A stretch of DNA of 64,000 nt. Source: Karalla daura. Its lineage: Eukaryota > Chordata > Actinopteri > Chaetodontiformes > Leiognathidae. Each line of letters opens with the position of its first letter. Position 1 is the stretch's first letter. The stretch spans positions 496,001 to 560,000 of the forward strand of contig JANZKI010000029.1 of NCBI GenBank assembly GCA_029224185.1, in the 5' to 3' direction. Made by a program: the position numbers and the translations under genes. Below are positions 25,345 through 35,928 of this stretch, one piece after another. Below the pieces are notes generated by a model that was not told the DNA's origin, ran no database searches, and saw only the letters and a program-made list of their open reading frames with translations.

Positions 25345-26885
25345 GTTGTGACGCATTCACTATCAGCCATTACGCAGTGCAGCAAAAGGCCTAAACAGTG
25401 TTTAGAACGCCTTGTTGGGCCTGTTTACAGCCCCCTGCTTCGGAAACGATGGGGAAAAGCGCTTTGAAAAAGTGTGTACGCATTCACCATCGGCCAATAC
25501 GCAGTGCAGCAACAAGCCTAAACAGTGTTTAGAACGCCTAGTTGGGCCTGTTTACAGATATCTGCGTTGAAAACGGTGGGGATAAGCGCTTTGAAAAAGT
25601 GTGTTCACGCATTCGCCATCGGCTATTATTCGGTGCAGCAACAGGCTTAAACAGTGTTTAGAACGCCTAGGTGTGCTTGTTTACAACCCCCTGCGTAGGA
25701 AATGGTGGGGAAAAGCGCGTTGAAAAAGTGGGTTGACGCATTAACCGTCGGCCATTACTTGCTGTAACAACAGGCTTAAACAGTGTTTAGAACGCCTTGT
25801 TGGGCCTGTTTACAGCCCCCTGTGTAGGAAACGGTGGGGAAAAGCGCTTTGAAAAAGTGTGTTGACGCATTCACCATCGGCCATTAGTCTCTGCAGCAAC
25901 AGGCCTAAACAGTGTGGAGAACGCGTAGTTGGGCCTGTTTAAAGCCCCCTGCGTAGGAAACGGTGAGGAAAAGCGCTTTGAAAAAAGTGTGTACGCATTC
26001 ACCATCGGCCATTACGCAGTGCAGCAACAAGCCTAAACAGTGTTTAGAACGCCTAGTTGGTCCTGTTTACAGCCCCCTGCGTAGGAAACGGTGGGGAAAA
26101 GCGCTTTGAAAAAGTGTGTTGACGCATTCACCGTTGGCCATCACGCAGTGCAGCAACAGGCTTAAACAGTGTTTAGAACGCCTAGTTGGGCCTGCTTACA
26201 GCCCCCTGTGTAGGAAACAATGGGGAAAAGCGCTTTGAAAAAGTGTGTTGACGCATTCACTATCGGCCATTACGCAGTGCAGCAACAGGCCTAAACATTG
26301 TTTAGAACGCCTAATTGAGCCTGTTTCCAGCCATCTGCGTAGGAAACGGTGGGAAAAAGCACTTTGAAAAAGTGTGTTTACGCATTCACCATGGCCCATT
26401 ACGTGGTGCAGCAACAGGCCTAAACAGTGTTTAGAACGCCTTGTTGGGCCTGTTTACAGCCCCCTGCTTCGGAAACGATGGGGAAAAGCGCTTTGAAAAA
26501 GTGTGTACGCATTCACCATCGGCCAATACGCAGTGCAGCAACAAGCCTAAACAGTGTTTAGAACGCCTAGTTGGGCCTGTTTACAGATATCTGCGTTGAA
26601 AACGGTGGGGATAAGCGCTTTGAAAAAGTGTGTTCACGCATTCGCCATCGGCTATTATTCGGTGGAGCAACAGGCTTAAACAGTGTTTAGAACGCCTAGG
26701 TGTGCTTGTTTACAACCCCCTGCGTAGGAAATGGTGGGGAAAAGCGCGTTGAAAAAGTGGGTTGACGCATTAACCGTCGGCCATTACTTGCTGTAACAAC
26801 AGGCTTAAACAGTGTTTAGAACGCCTTGTTGGGCCTGTTTACAGCCCCCTGTGTAGGAAACGGTGGGGAAAAGCGCTTTGAAAAA
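25345..26885 (+). repeat. 12-unit higher-order repeat, copy 2
   Basis: Second tandem copy of the 1545-bp block. It diverges from copy 1 after about 26885 (gtgttgacg instead of gtgttgtgacg). Related partial copies follow around 27720-28730 and 30550-30830. Confidence 0.85.
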
Positions 26886-28810
26886 GTGTGTTGACGCATT
26901 CACCATCGGCCATTAGTCTCTGCAACAACAGGCCTAAACAGTGTGGAGAACGCGTAGTTGGGCCTGTTTAAAGCCCCCTGCGTAGGAAACGGTGAGGAAA
27001 AGCGCTTTGAAAAAAGTGTGTACGCATTCACCATCGGCCATTACGCAGTGCAGCAACAAGCCTAAACAGTGTTTAGAACGCCTAGTTGGTCCTGTTTACA
27101 GCCCCCTGTGTAGGAAACGGTGGGGAAAAGCGTTTTGAAAAAGTGTGTTGACGCTTTCACCATCGGCCATTAGTCTCTGCAGCAACAGGCCTGAACAGTG
27201 TGTAGAACGCCTTGTTGGGCCTGTTTACAGCCCCCTGCGTAGGAAACGGTGGGGAAAAGCGCTGTGAAAAAGTGTGTTGTGACGCATTCACTATCAGCCA
27301 TTACGCAGTGCAGCAACAGGCCTAAACAGTGTTTCGAACGCCTTGTTGGGCCTGTTTACAGCCCCCTGTGTAGGAAACGGTGGGGAAGAGCGCTTTGAAA
27401 AAGTTTGTACGCATTCACCATCGGCCATTAGTCTCTGCAGCAACAGGCCTCAACAGATTTTAGAACGCCTTGTTGGGCCTGTTTAAAGCCCCCTGCGTAG
27501 GAAACGGTGGGGAAAAGCGCTTTGAAAAAGTGTGTACGCATTCACCATCGGCCATTACGCAAAGCAGCAACAAGCCTAAACAGTGTTTAGAACGCCTAAT
27601 TGAGCCTGTTTCCAGCCATCTGCGTAGGAAACGGTGGGAAAAAGCACTTTGAAAAAAAGTGTTTACGCATTCACCATGGGCCATTACGTGGTGCAGCAAC
27701 AGGCCTAAACAGTGTTTAGAACGCCTTGTTGGGCCTGTTTACAGCCCCCTGCTTCGGAAACGATGGGGAAAAGCGCTTTGAAAAAGTGTGTACGCATTCA
27801 CCATCGGCCAATACGCAGTGCAGCAACAAGCCTAAACAGTGTTTAGAACGCCTAGTTGGGCCTGTTTACAGATATCTGCGTTGAAAACGGTGGGGATAAG
27901 CGCTTTGAAAAAGTGTGTTCACGCATTCGCCATCGGCTATTATTCGGTGCAGCAACAGGCTTAAACAGTGTTTAGAACGCCTAGGTGTGCTTGTTTACAA
28001 CCCCCTGCGTAGGAAATGGTGGGGAAAAGCGCGTTGAAAAAGTGGGTTGACGCATTAACCGTCGGCCATTACTTGCTGTAACAACAGGCTTAAACAGTGT
28101 TTAGAACGCCTTGCTGGGCCTGTTTACAGCCCCCTGTGTAGGAAACGGTGGGGAAAAGCGCTTTGAAAAAGTGTGTTGACGCATTCACCATCGGCCATTA
28201 GTCTCTGCAGCAACAGGCCTTAACAGTGTGGAGAACGCGTAGTTGGGCCTGTTTAAAGCCCCCTGCGTAGGAAACGGTGAGGAAAAGCGCTTTGAAAAAA
28301 GTGTGTACGCATTCACCATCGGCCATTACGCAGTGCAGCAACAAGCCTAAACAGTGTTTAGAACGCCTAGTTGGTCCTGTTTACAGCCCCCTGCGTAGGA
28401 AACGGTGGGGAAAAGCGCTTTGAAAAAGTGTGTTGACGCATTCACCGTTGGCCATCACGCAGTGCAGCAACAGGCTTAAACAGTGTTTAGAACGCCTAGT
28501 TGGGCCTGCTTACAGCCCCCTGTGTAGGAAACAATGGGGAAAAGCGCTTTGAAAAAGTGTGTTGACGCATTCACTATCGGCCAATACGCAGTGCAGCAAC
28601 AGGCCTAAACAGTGTTTAGAACGCCTAATTGAGCCTGTTTCCAGCCATCTGCGTAGGAAACGGTGGGAAAAAGCACTTTGAAAAAGTGTGTTTACGCATT
28701 CACCATGGGCCATTACGTGGTGCAGCAACAGGCCTAAACAGTGTTTAGAGCGCCTAGTTGGGCCTGTTTATAGCCCCCTGCGTCGGAAACGGTGGGGAAA
28801 AGCGCTTTGA

Positions 28811-31800
28811 AAAAGTGCGTTGACGCATTCACCATCGCCCAATACGCAGTGCAGCAACAAGCCTAAACAGTGTTTAGAACGCCTAGTTGGGCCTGTTTAC
28901 AGCCCCCTGTGTAGGAAACGGTGGGGAAAAGCGCTTTGAAAAAGTGTGTTGACGCTTTCACCATCGGCCATTAGTCTCTGCAGCAACAGGCCTGAACAGT
29001 GTGTAGAACGCGTAGTTGGGCCTATTTACAGCCCCCTGCGTAGGAAACGGTGGGGAAAAGCGCTCTGAAAAAGTGTGTTGTGACGCATTCACTATGGGCC
29101 ATTACGCAGTGCAGCAACAGGCCTAAACAGTGTTTAGAACGCCTTGTTGGGCCTGTTTACAGCCCCCTGCTTCGGAAACGATGGGGAAAAGCGCTTTGAA
29201 AAAGTGTGTTGACGCATTCACCGTTGGCCATTACGCAGTGCAGCAACAGGCCTAAACAGTGTTTAGAACGCCTAGTTGGGCTTGTCTACAGCCCCCTGTG
29301 TAGGAAGCGGTGAGGAAAAGCTCTTTGAAAAAATGTGTTTGCGCATTCACCATGGGCCATTACGCAGTGCAGCAACAGGCCTAAACAGTGTTTAGAGCGC
29401 CTAGTTGAGCCTGTTTATAGCCCCCTGCGTAGGAAACGGTGGGGAAAAGCACGTTGAAAAAGTGTGTTGACGCATTCACCGTTGGCCCTTACGCAGTGCA
29501 GCAACAGGCCTGAACAGTGTTTAGAACGCCCAGTTGGTCCTGTTTACAGCCCCGTGCATTGGAAACTGTGGGGAAAAGCGCTTTGAAAAAGTGTGTTGTG
29601 ACGCATTCACTATCAGCCATTACGCAGTGCAGCAACAGGCCTAAACAGTGTTTAGAACGCCTAGTTGGGCCTGTTTAAAGCCCCCTGCGTAGGAAGCGGT
29701 GGGGAAAAGCACTTTGAAAAAGTGTGTACGCATTCACCATCGGCCAATACGCAGTGCAGCAACAAGCCTAAACAGTGTTTAGAAGGCCTCGTTGGGCCTG
29801 TTTACAACCCCCTGTGCAGGAAACGGTGGGGAAAAGCGCGTTGAAAAAGTGTGTTAACGCTTTCACCATCGGCCATTAGTCTCTGCAGCAACAGGCCTGA
29901 ACAGTGTGTAGAACGCGTAGTTGGGCCTGTTTAAAGCCCCCTGCGTAGGAAACGGTGGTGAAAAGCGCTGTGAAAAAGTGTGTTGTGACGCATTCACTAT
30001 CAGCCATTACGCAGTGTGGCAACACGTCTAAACAGTGTTTAGAACGCCTAGTTGGGCCTGTTTACAGATATCTGCGTTGAAAACGGTGGGGATAAGCGCT
30101 TTGAAAAAGTGTGTTCACGCATTCGCCATCGGCTATTATTCGGTGCAGCAACAGGCTTAAACAGTGTTTAGAACGCCTAGGTGTGCTTGTTTACAGCCCC
30201 CTGTGTAGGAAACGGTGGGGAAAAGCGCTTTGAAAAAGTGTGTTGACGCATTCACCATCGGCCATTAGTCTCTGCAGCAACAGGCCTAAACAGTGTGGAG
30301 AACGCGTAGTTGGGCCTGTTTAAAGCCCCCTGCGTAGGAAACGGTGAGGAAAAGCGCTTTGAAAAAAGTGTGTACGCATTCACCATCGGCCATTGCGCAG
30401 TGCAGCAACAAGCCTAAACAGTGTTTAGAACGCCTAGTTGGTCCTGTTTACAGCCCCCTGCGTAGGAAACGGTGGGGAAAAGCGCTTTGAAAAAGTGTGT
30501 TGACGCATTCACCGTTGGCCATCACGCAGTGCAGCAACAGGCTTAAACAGTGTTTAGAACGCCTAGTTGGGCCTGCTTACAGCCCCCTGTGTAGGAAACA
30601 ATGGGGAAAAGCGCTTTGAAAAAGTGTGTTGACGCATTCACTATCGGCCATTACGCAGTGCAGCAACAGGCCTAAACAGTGTTTAGAACGCCTAATTGAG
30701 CCTGTTTCCAGCCATCTGCGTAGGAAACGGTGGGAAAAAGCACTTTGAAAAAGTGTGTTTACGCATTCACCATGGGCCATTACGTGGTGCAGCAACAGGC
30801 CTAAACAGTGTTTAGAACGCCTTGTTGGGCCTGTTTACAGCCCCCTGCTTCGGAAACGATGGGGAAAAGCGCTTTGAAAAAGTGTGTACGCATTCACCAT
30901 CGGCCAATACGCAGTGCAGCAACAACCCTAAACAGTGCTTAGAACGCCTAGTTGGGCCTGTTTACAGCAACCTGTGTAGGAAACGGTGGGGAAAAGCGTT
31001 TTGAAAAAGTGTGTTGACGCTTTCACCATCGGCCATTAGTCTCTGCAGCAACAGGCCTGAACAGTGTGTAGAACGCGTAGTTGGGCCTGTTTACAGCCCC
31101 CTGCGTAGGAAACGGTGGGGAAAAGCGCTGTGAAAAAGTGTGTTGTGACGCATTCACTATCAGCCATTACGCAGTGCAGCAACAGGCCTAAACAGTGTTT
31201 AGAGCGCCTAGTTGGGCCTGTTTACAGCCCCCTGCGTAGGAAACGGTGGGGAAAAGCGCTGTGAAAAAGTGTGTTGACGCATTCACCGTTGGCCATTACG
31301 CAGTGCAGCAACAGGCCGAAACGGTGTTTAGAGCGCCTAGTTGGGCCTGTTTACAGCCCCCTGTGTAGGAAACGGTGGGGAAAAGCTCTTTGAAAAAGTG
31401 TGTTTACGCATTCACCATGGGCCATTACGCAGTGCAGCAACAGGCCTAAACAGTGTTTCGAGCGCCTAGTTGAGCCTGTTTATAGCCCCCTGCGTAGGAA
31501 ACGGTGGGGAAAAGCATGTTGAAAAAGTGTGTTGACGCATTCACCGTTGGCCATTACGCAGTGCAGCATCAGGCCTAAACAGTGTTTAGAACGCCCAGTT
31601 GGTCCTGTTTACAGCCCCGTGCATAGGAAACTGTGGGGAAAAGCGCTTTGAAAAAGTGTGTTGTGACGCATTCACTATCAGCCATTACGCAGTGCAGCAA
31701 CAGGCCTAAACAGTGTTTAGAACGCCTTGTTGGGCCTGTTTACAGCCCCCTGCTTCGGAAACGATGGGGAAAAGCGCTTTGAAAAAGTGTGTACGCATTC

Positions 31801-32400
31801 ACCATCGGCCAATACGCAGTGCAGCAACAACCCTAAACAGTGTTTAGAACGCCTAGTTGGGCCTGTTTACAGATATCTGCGTTGAAAACGGTGGGGATAA
31901 GCGCTTTGAAAAAGTGTGTTCACGCATTCACCATCGGCTATTATTCGGTGCAGCAACAGGCTTAAACAGTGTTTAGAACGCCTAGGTGTGCTTGTTTACA
32001 ACCCCCTGCGTAGGAAATGGTGGGGAAAAGCGCGTTGAAAAAGTGGGTTGACGCATTAACCGTCGGCCATTACTTGGTTTAACAACAGGCTTAAACAGTG
32101 TTTAGAACGCCTTGTTGGGCCTGTTTACAGCCCCCTGTGTAGGAAACGGTGGGGAAAAGCGCTTTGAAAAAGTGTGTTGACGCATTCACCATCGGCCATT
32201 AGTCTCTGCAGCAACAGGCCTAAACAGTGTGGAGAACGCGTAGTTGGGCCTGTTTAAAGCCCCCTGCGTAGGAAACGGTGAGGAAAAGCGCTTTGAAAAA
32301 AGTGTGTACGCATTCACCATCGGCCATTACGCAGTGCAGCAACAAGCCTAAACAGTGTTTAGAATGCCTAGTTGGGCCTGTTTACAGCCCCCTGCGTAGG
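28811..32400 (+). repeat. 61-unit-offset duplicated satellite block, copy 2
   Basis: Second copy of 20950-24540. A patch at about 30040-30900 was replaced or inserted with units of the gatatctgcg/caatgggg series, so this copy is a mosaic. Confidence 0.8.
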
Positions 32401-33436
32401 AAACGGTGGGGAAAAGCGCTTTGAAAAAGTGTGTTGACGCATTCACCGGTGGCCATTACGCAGTGCAGCAACAGGCCTCAACAGTGTTTAGAACGCCTAG
32501 TTTGGCTTGTCTACAGCCCCCTGTGTAGGAAACGGTGGGGAAAAGCGCTTTGAAAAAGTGTGTACGCATTCACCATCGGCCAATACGCAGTGCAGCAACA
32601 AGCCTAAACAGTGTTTAGAATGCCTAGTTGGGCCTGTTTACAGCCCCCTGCATAGGAAACAGTGGGGAAAAGCGCTTTGAAAAAGTGTGTTCACGCATTT
32701 GCCATCGGCTATTACTCGGTGCAGCAACAGGCTTAAACAGTGTTTAGAACGCCTAGTTGGGCCTGTTTACAGCCCCCTTTTGTAGCAAACGGTGGGGAAA
32801 AGCGCTTTGAAAAAGTGTGTTGACGCATTCACCATCGGCCATTACTTCGTGCAGCAACAGGCTTAAACAGTGTTTAGACCGCCTAGTTGGGCCTGTTTAC
32901 AGGCCCCTGTGTAGGAAACAGTGCGGAAAAGCGCTTTGAAAAAGTGTGTTGACGCATTCACCATGGGCCATTACGCAGTGCAGCAACAGGCCTAAACAGT
33001 GTTTAGAACGCCTAGTTGGGCCTGTTTACAGCCCCCTGCATAGGAAACGGTGGGGAAAAGCGCTTTGAAAAAGTGTGTTGACGCATTCGCCATCGGCCAT
33101 CACTCGATGCAGCAACAGGCTTAAACAGTGTTTAGAATGCCTATTAGGGCCTGCTTACAGCCCCCTGTGTAGGAAACGATGGGGAAAAGCGCTTTGAAAA
33201 AGTGTGTTGACGCATTCACCATCGGCCATTACGCAGTGCAGCAACAGGCCTAAACAGTGTTTAGAACGCCTAGTTGGGCCTGTTTACAGCCATCTGCGTA
33301 GGAAACGGTGGGGAAAAGCACTTTGAAAAAGTGTGTACGAATTCACCATGGGCCAATACGAAGTGCAGCAACAGGCTTAAGCAGTGTTTAGAACGCCTAG
33401 TTGGGCCTGTTTACAGCCCCCTGCGTAGGAAATGCT

Positions 33437-33712
33437 GGGTGTCGCGTCAACACAAAACATTCAATCAAACATTCACTCAAAACACAGTCACGTGGCCTAA
33501 GCTCCAAACCTGCAGGGGGCAGAGAGAAAGTTAGTATTCGTAGGATAACCAGGAAGTCAATCTGTGCTTCCTGTGGCGGCCATATCACCTGCATACCTGC
33601 ATGGAGAAAAAAGTTTGTGAACAAAGGAGAAGCATCTAACAATAGGAAATACACAGGAATCGCACAACTAAACAAAGAAGATTTCTCAGCTCACAGTCAA
33701 GACGCAACTGGT
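33437..33712 (+). repeat. Left arm of inverted repeat
   Basis: 276 bp matching the reverse complement of 34257-34530 with about 12 substitutions and one 2-bp indel counted by eye (about 95% identity). It runs from gggtgtcgcg to gcaactggt. It contains cacgtggcctaagctcc, cctgcagggggcagagag and cttcctgtggcggccatat. An open frame crosses it, but the 2-bp indel shifts that frame in the other arm, so coding is unlikely. Confidence 0.93.
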
Positions 33713-34256
33713 TATCAACTGTCAAGTTATGTTAGATTTTACTCAGTTCCTGCTCAAACTTGAAAAGAGCCTCGTCTGAAGGACGCAGAGGGACAACTCA
33801 AATCTTCCTTTTCTTTTGTTTATTGAGTTTAGTAGATAGGTTGATTTGGTTGATTAGGTTGATAACCTTCAAAATACACAAGAACCATTACATTACTTTA
33901 AGTTCAAACATAACAAATTCATAAATTCATAAATCTCAAATCAGTATGAATCAATCAAAATCAAAAATCAGAATATCAAATATCAAGTCTACAATCAACA
34001 AGGTAGCTTAAGAATCAGATTTCTTTCTTTGCAACATAAACCATGCATTCAAAATGATATAAATTGAGCCAGTTCATGTACAAACAATTGAAGTTGGATC
34101 AGCATAGACAAACATTTTAATTCCATCAACACTACAATACAAGTAAGTAGATTTAAATGTTCAGGCTGTAAATTTTAGTTAACATGATTAAACAAAGTAA
34201 TTCTTTCAGCATTTTCAGATATCAAAGTGACAAAATGTTACAATGTCCATTCCCCT
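33713..34256. other. Unique AT-rich core between the inverted arms
   Basis: About 544 bp with no counterpart elsewhere in the window and no ORF above about 60 codons that is not an extension from an arm. It is rich in A and T with loosely repetitive atcaaa/aattcataaattcat words (33920-34010) and a ggttgat-type cluster at 33838-33868. It has no recognised gene, RNA or regulatory element. Confidence 0.75.
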
Positions 34257-34530
34257 ACCAGTTGCACCTTGACTGTGAGCTGAGTAATCTTCTTTGTTTA
34301 GTTGTGTGATTCCTGTGTATTTCCTTGTCTTAGATGCTTCTCCTTTGTTCAAACTTTTTTCTCCATGCAGGTATGCAGGTGATATGGCCGCCACAGGAAG
34401 CACAGATTGACTTCCTGGTTACCCGAAGGATACTAACTTTCTCTCTGCCCCCTGCAGGTTTGGAGCTTAGGCCACGTGACTGTGTTTTGAGTGAATGTTT
34501 GAATGAATGTTTTGTGTTGACGCGACACCC
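34257..34530 (-). repeat. Right arm of inverted repeat
   Basis: 274 bp, reverse complement partner of 33437-33712, running from accagttgcacc to gcgacaccc. The match ends abruptly at 34257 towards the core. Outward it continues into satellite units that mirror those on the left. Confidence 0.93.
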
Positions 34531-34711
34531 ACCGTTTCCTACGCAGGGGGCTGTAAACAGGCCCAACTAGGCGTTCTAAGCACGATTTAGGCCTGTTGCG
34601 GCACTGCGTAATGGCCCATGGTGAATGCGTCAACACACTTTTTCAAAGCGCTTTTCCCCACCGTTTTCTAAGCAGATGGCTGTAAACAGGCCCAACTAGG
34701 CGTTCTAAACA
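34531..34711 (-). repeat. Reverse-oriented subfamily-1 satellite units mirroring the left flank
   Basis: Between the right arm and the subfamily-2 array lie roughly one and a half units of subfamily 1 (accgtttcctacgcaggg, cccaactaggcg, gaatgcgtcaacacac) on the minus strand. Read outward from the palindrome, the first unit carries the ccatgggcc variant and the next carries the ccatctgc variant. The left flank has the same two variants in the same order (33348 and about 33290). The mirror symmetry therefore extends past the arms into the satellite. The change to subfamily 2 occurs at about 34712 (ctttccaggtctg). Confidence 0.85.
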
Positions 34712-35088
34712 CTTTCCAGGTCTGTTGCTGCACTGCGTACGGGCCAATGGTGCACGTATCAACAAACTTTTTCAAAGCGCTTTTCCCCGCAGTCTCCTAT
34801 GCAGGGGGCTAATAACGGGCTCAACTAAGCGTTCTAAACACTTTTCAGGCCTGTTGCTGCACTGCGTATGGGCCAATGGTGCGCGTATCAACAAACTTTT
34901 TCAAAGCGCTGTTCCCCGCAGTCTCCTATGCAGGGGGCTGTAAACAGGCTCAACTAAGCGTTCTAGACACTTTTCCGGCCTGTTGCTGCACTGCGTAAGG
35001 GCCAGTGGTGCACGTATCAACAAACTTTTTCAAAGCGCTTTTCCCCGCAGTCCAACTGCAGACCAACGCTTAGTTGACCAACGCTTAG

Positions 35089-35928
35089 TTGGTCTGTAAA
35101 CTGGCTCAACAGGCTCAACTAAGCGTTCTATACACTTTTCAGGCCTGCTGCTACACTGCGGATGGGCCAATGGTGCACATATCAACAAACTTTTTCAAAG
35201 CGCTTTACCCCGCAGTGTTCTATGCAGGGGGCTGTCAACAGGCACAACTAAGCGATCAAAACACTTTTCAGGCCTGTTGCTGCACTGCGTATGGGCCAAA
35301 GGTGCACGTATCAACAAACTTTTTCAAAGCGCTGTTCCCCGCAGTCTCCTATGTAGGGGGCTGTAAACAGGCTCAACTAAGCGTTCTAGACACTTTTCCG
35401 GCCTGTTGCTGCACTGCGTAAGGGCCAGTGGTGCACGAATCAACAAACTTTTTTGTTTGTTTTTGTTTGTCAACAAACTTTTTCAGAGCGCTTGTCCCCG
35501 CAGTCTCCTATGCAGGGGGCTGTAAACAGGCTCAACTAAGCGTTCTAAACACTTTTCAGGCCTGTTGCTGCACTGCGTATGGGCCAATGGTGCATGTATC
35601 AACAAACTTTTTCAAAGCGCTTTTCCCCGCAGTCTCCTATGAAGGGGGCTGTCAACAGGCACAACTAAGCGATCAAAACACTTTTCAGGCCTGTTGCTGC
35701 ACTGCGTGTGGGCCAATGGTGCACGTATCAACAAACTTTTTCAAAGCGCTGTTCCCCGCAGTCTCCTATGCAGGGGGCTGTAAACAGGCTCAACTAAGCG
35801 TTCCAGACACTTTTCCGGCCTGTTGCTGCACTGCGTATGGGCCAGTGGTGCACGTATCAACAAACTTTTTCAAAGCACTTTTCCCCGCAGTCCAACCGCA
35901 GACCAACGCTTAGTTGACCAACGCTTAG
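35089..35928 (-). repeat. 840-bp higher-order block, copy 1
   Basis: Repeated almost exactly at 42934-43773 (offset 7845). The first 333 bases are also present at 37798-38130, and parts near 41140-41625. It contains 129-, 159- and 165-bp units in fixed order. Confidence 0.85.
35451..35480 (-). repeat. 30-bp T-rich insertion defining the 159-bp unit class (first of many)
   Basis: After caacaaactttttt this class has gtttgtttttgtttgt and then a second caacaaac before the unit resumes. The insertion duplicates caacaaactttt and contains its reverse complement gtttgttt, giving two small hairpins (acaaac/gtttgt and gtttg/caaac). Dozens of units to the window end share it. Sub-variants are gtttttgtttttcaac (for example 36300, 39050, 46860) and gttttattttgtcaac (for example 36590, 39335, 57825). 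It is absent from the left arrays. Confidence 0.9.

Larger units (their letters stand above)
20162..33436 (+). repeat. 129-bp satellite array, subfamily 1, segment B
   Basis: Continuation of segment A beyond the LINE, same strand and same unit phase, about 103 units. It adds variants not common in A: gatatctgcgttgaaaacgg, tgcttcggaaacgatgg, caatgggg, ctgtaacaacaggc and ggctattattcggtg. The last kilobase before 33436 has a looser set of variants. The array stops inside a unit at gtaggaaatgct, where the palindromic insert begins. No gene is visible in this 13.3 kb. Confidence 0.97.
33437..34530. mobile_element. Palindromic foldback-like insert at the satellite orientation switch
   Basis: Non-satellite segment of about 1.1 kb made of two inverted arms (33437-33712 and 34257-34530) around a unique core. 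It starts gggtgtcgcgtcaacac on the left and ends with the exact reverse complement on the right. On both sides it abuts the same phase of a satellite unit (gtaggaaa followed by cggtgggt or tgctgggt). The satellite is in forward orientation on the left and reverse orientation on the right, so this is not a simple transposon insertion into a one-way array. It has no ORF resembling a transposase. Possible readings are a non-autonomous foldback element whose terminal inverted repeats contain satellite units, or the spacer of an inverted duplication. The family is not recognised. Confidence 0.6.

Noticed and set aside
33397..33763. ORFs of 92 and 120 codons crossing the left palindrome arm, and the matching 78-codon ORFs in the right arm
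   Set aside because: They start inside satellite sequence, resemble no known protein, and a 2-bp indel between the arms changes the frame, so the frame is not conserved.
33437..34530. Ordinary terminal-inverted-repeat transposon inserted into a uniform array
   Set aside because: Such an insertion leaves the array in one orientation with a target-site duplication. Here the array is inverted across the element and the flanking units are mirrored.
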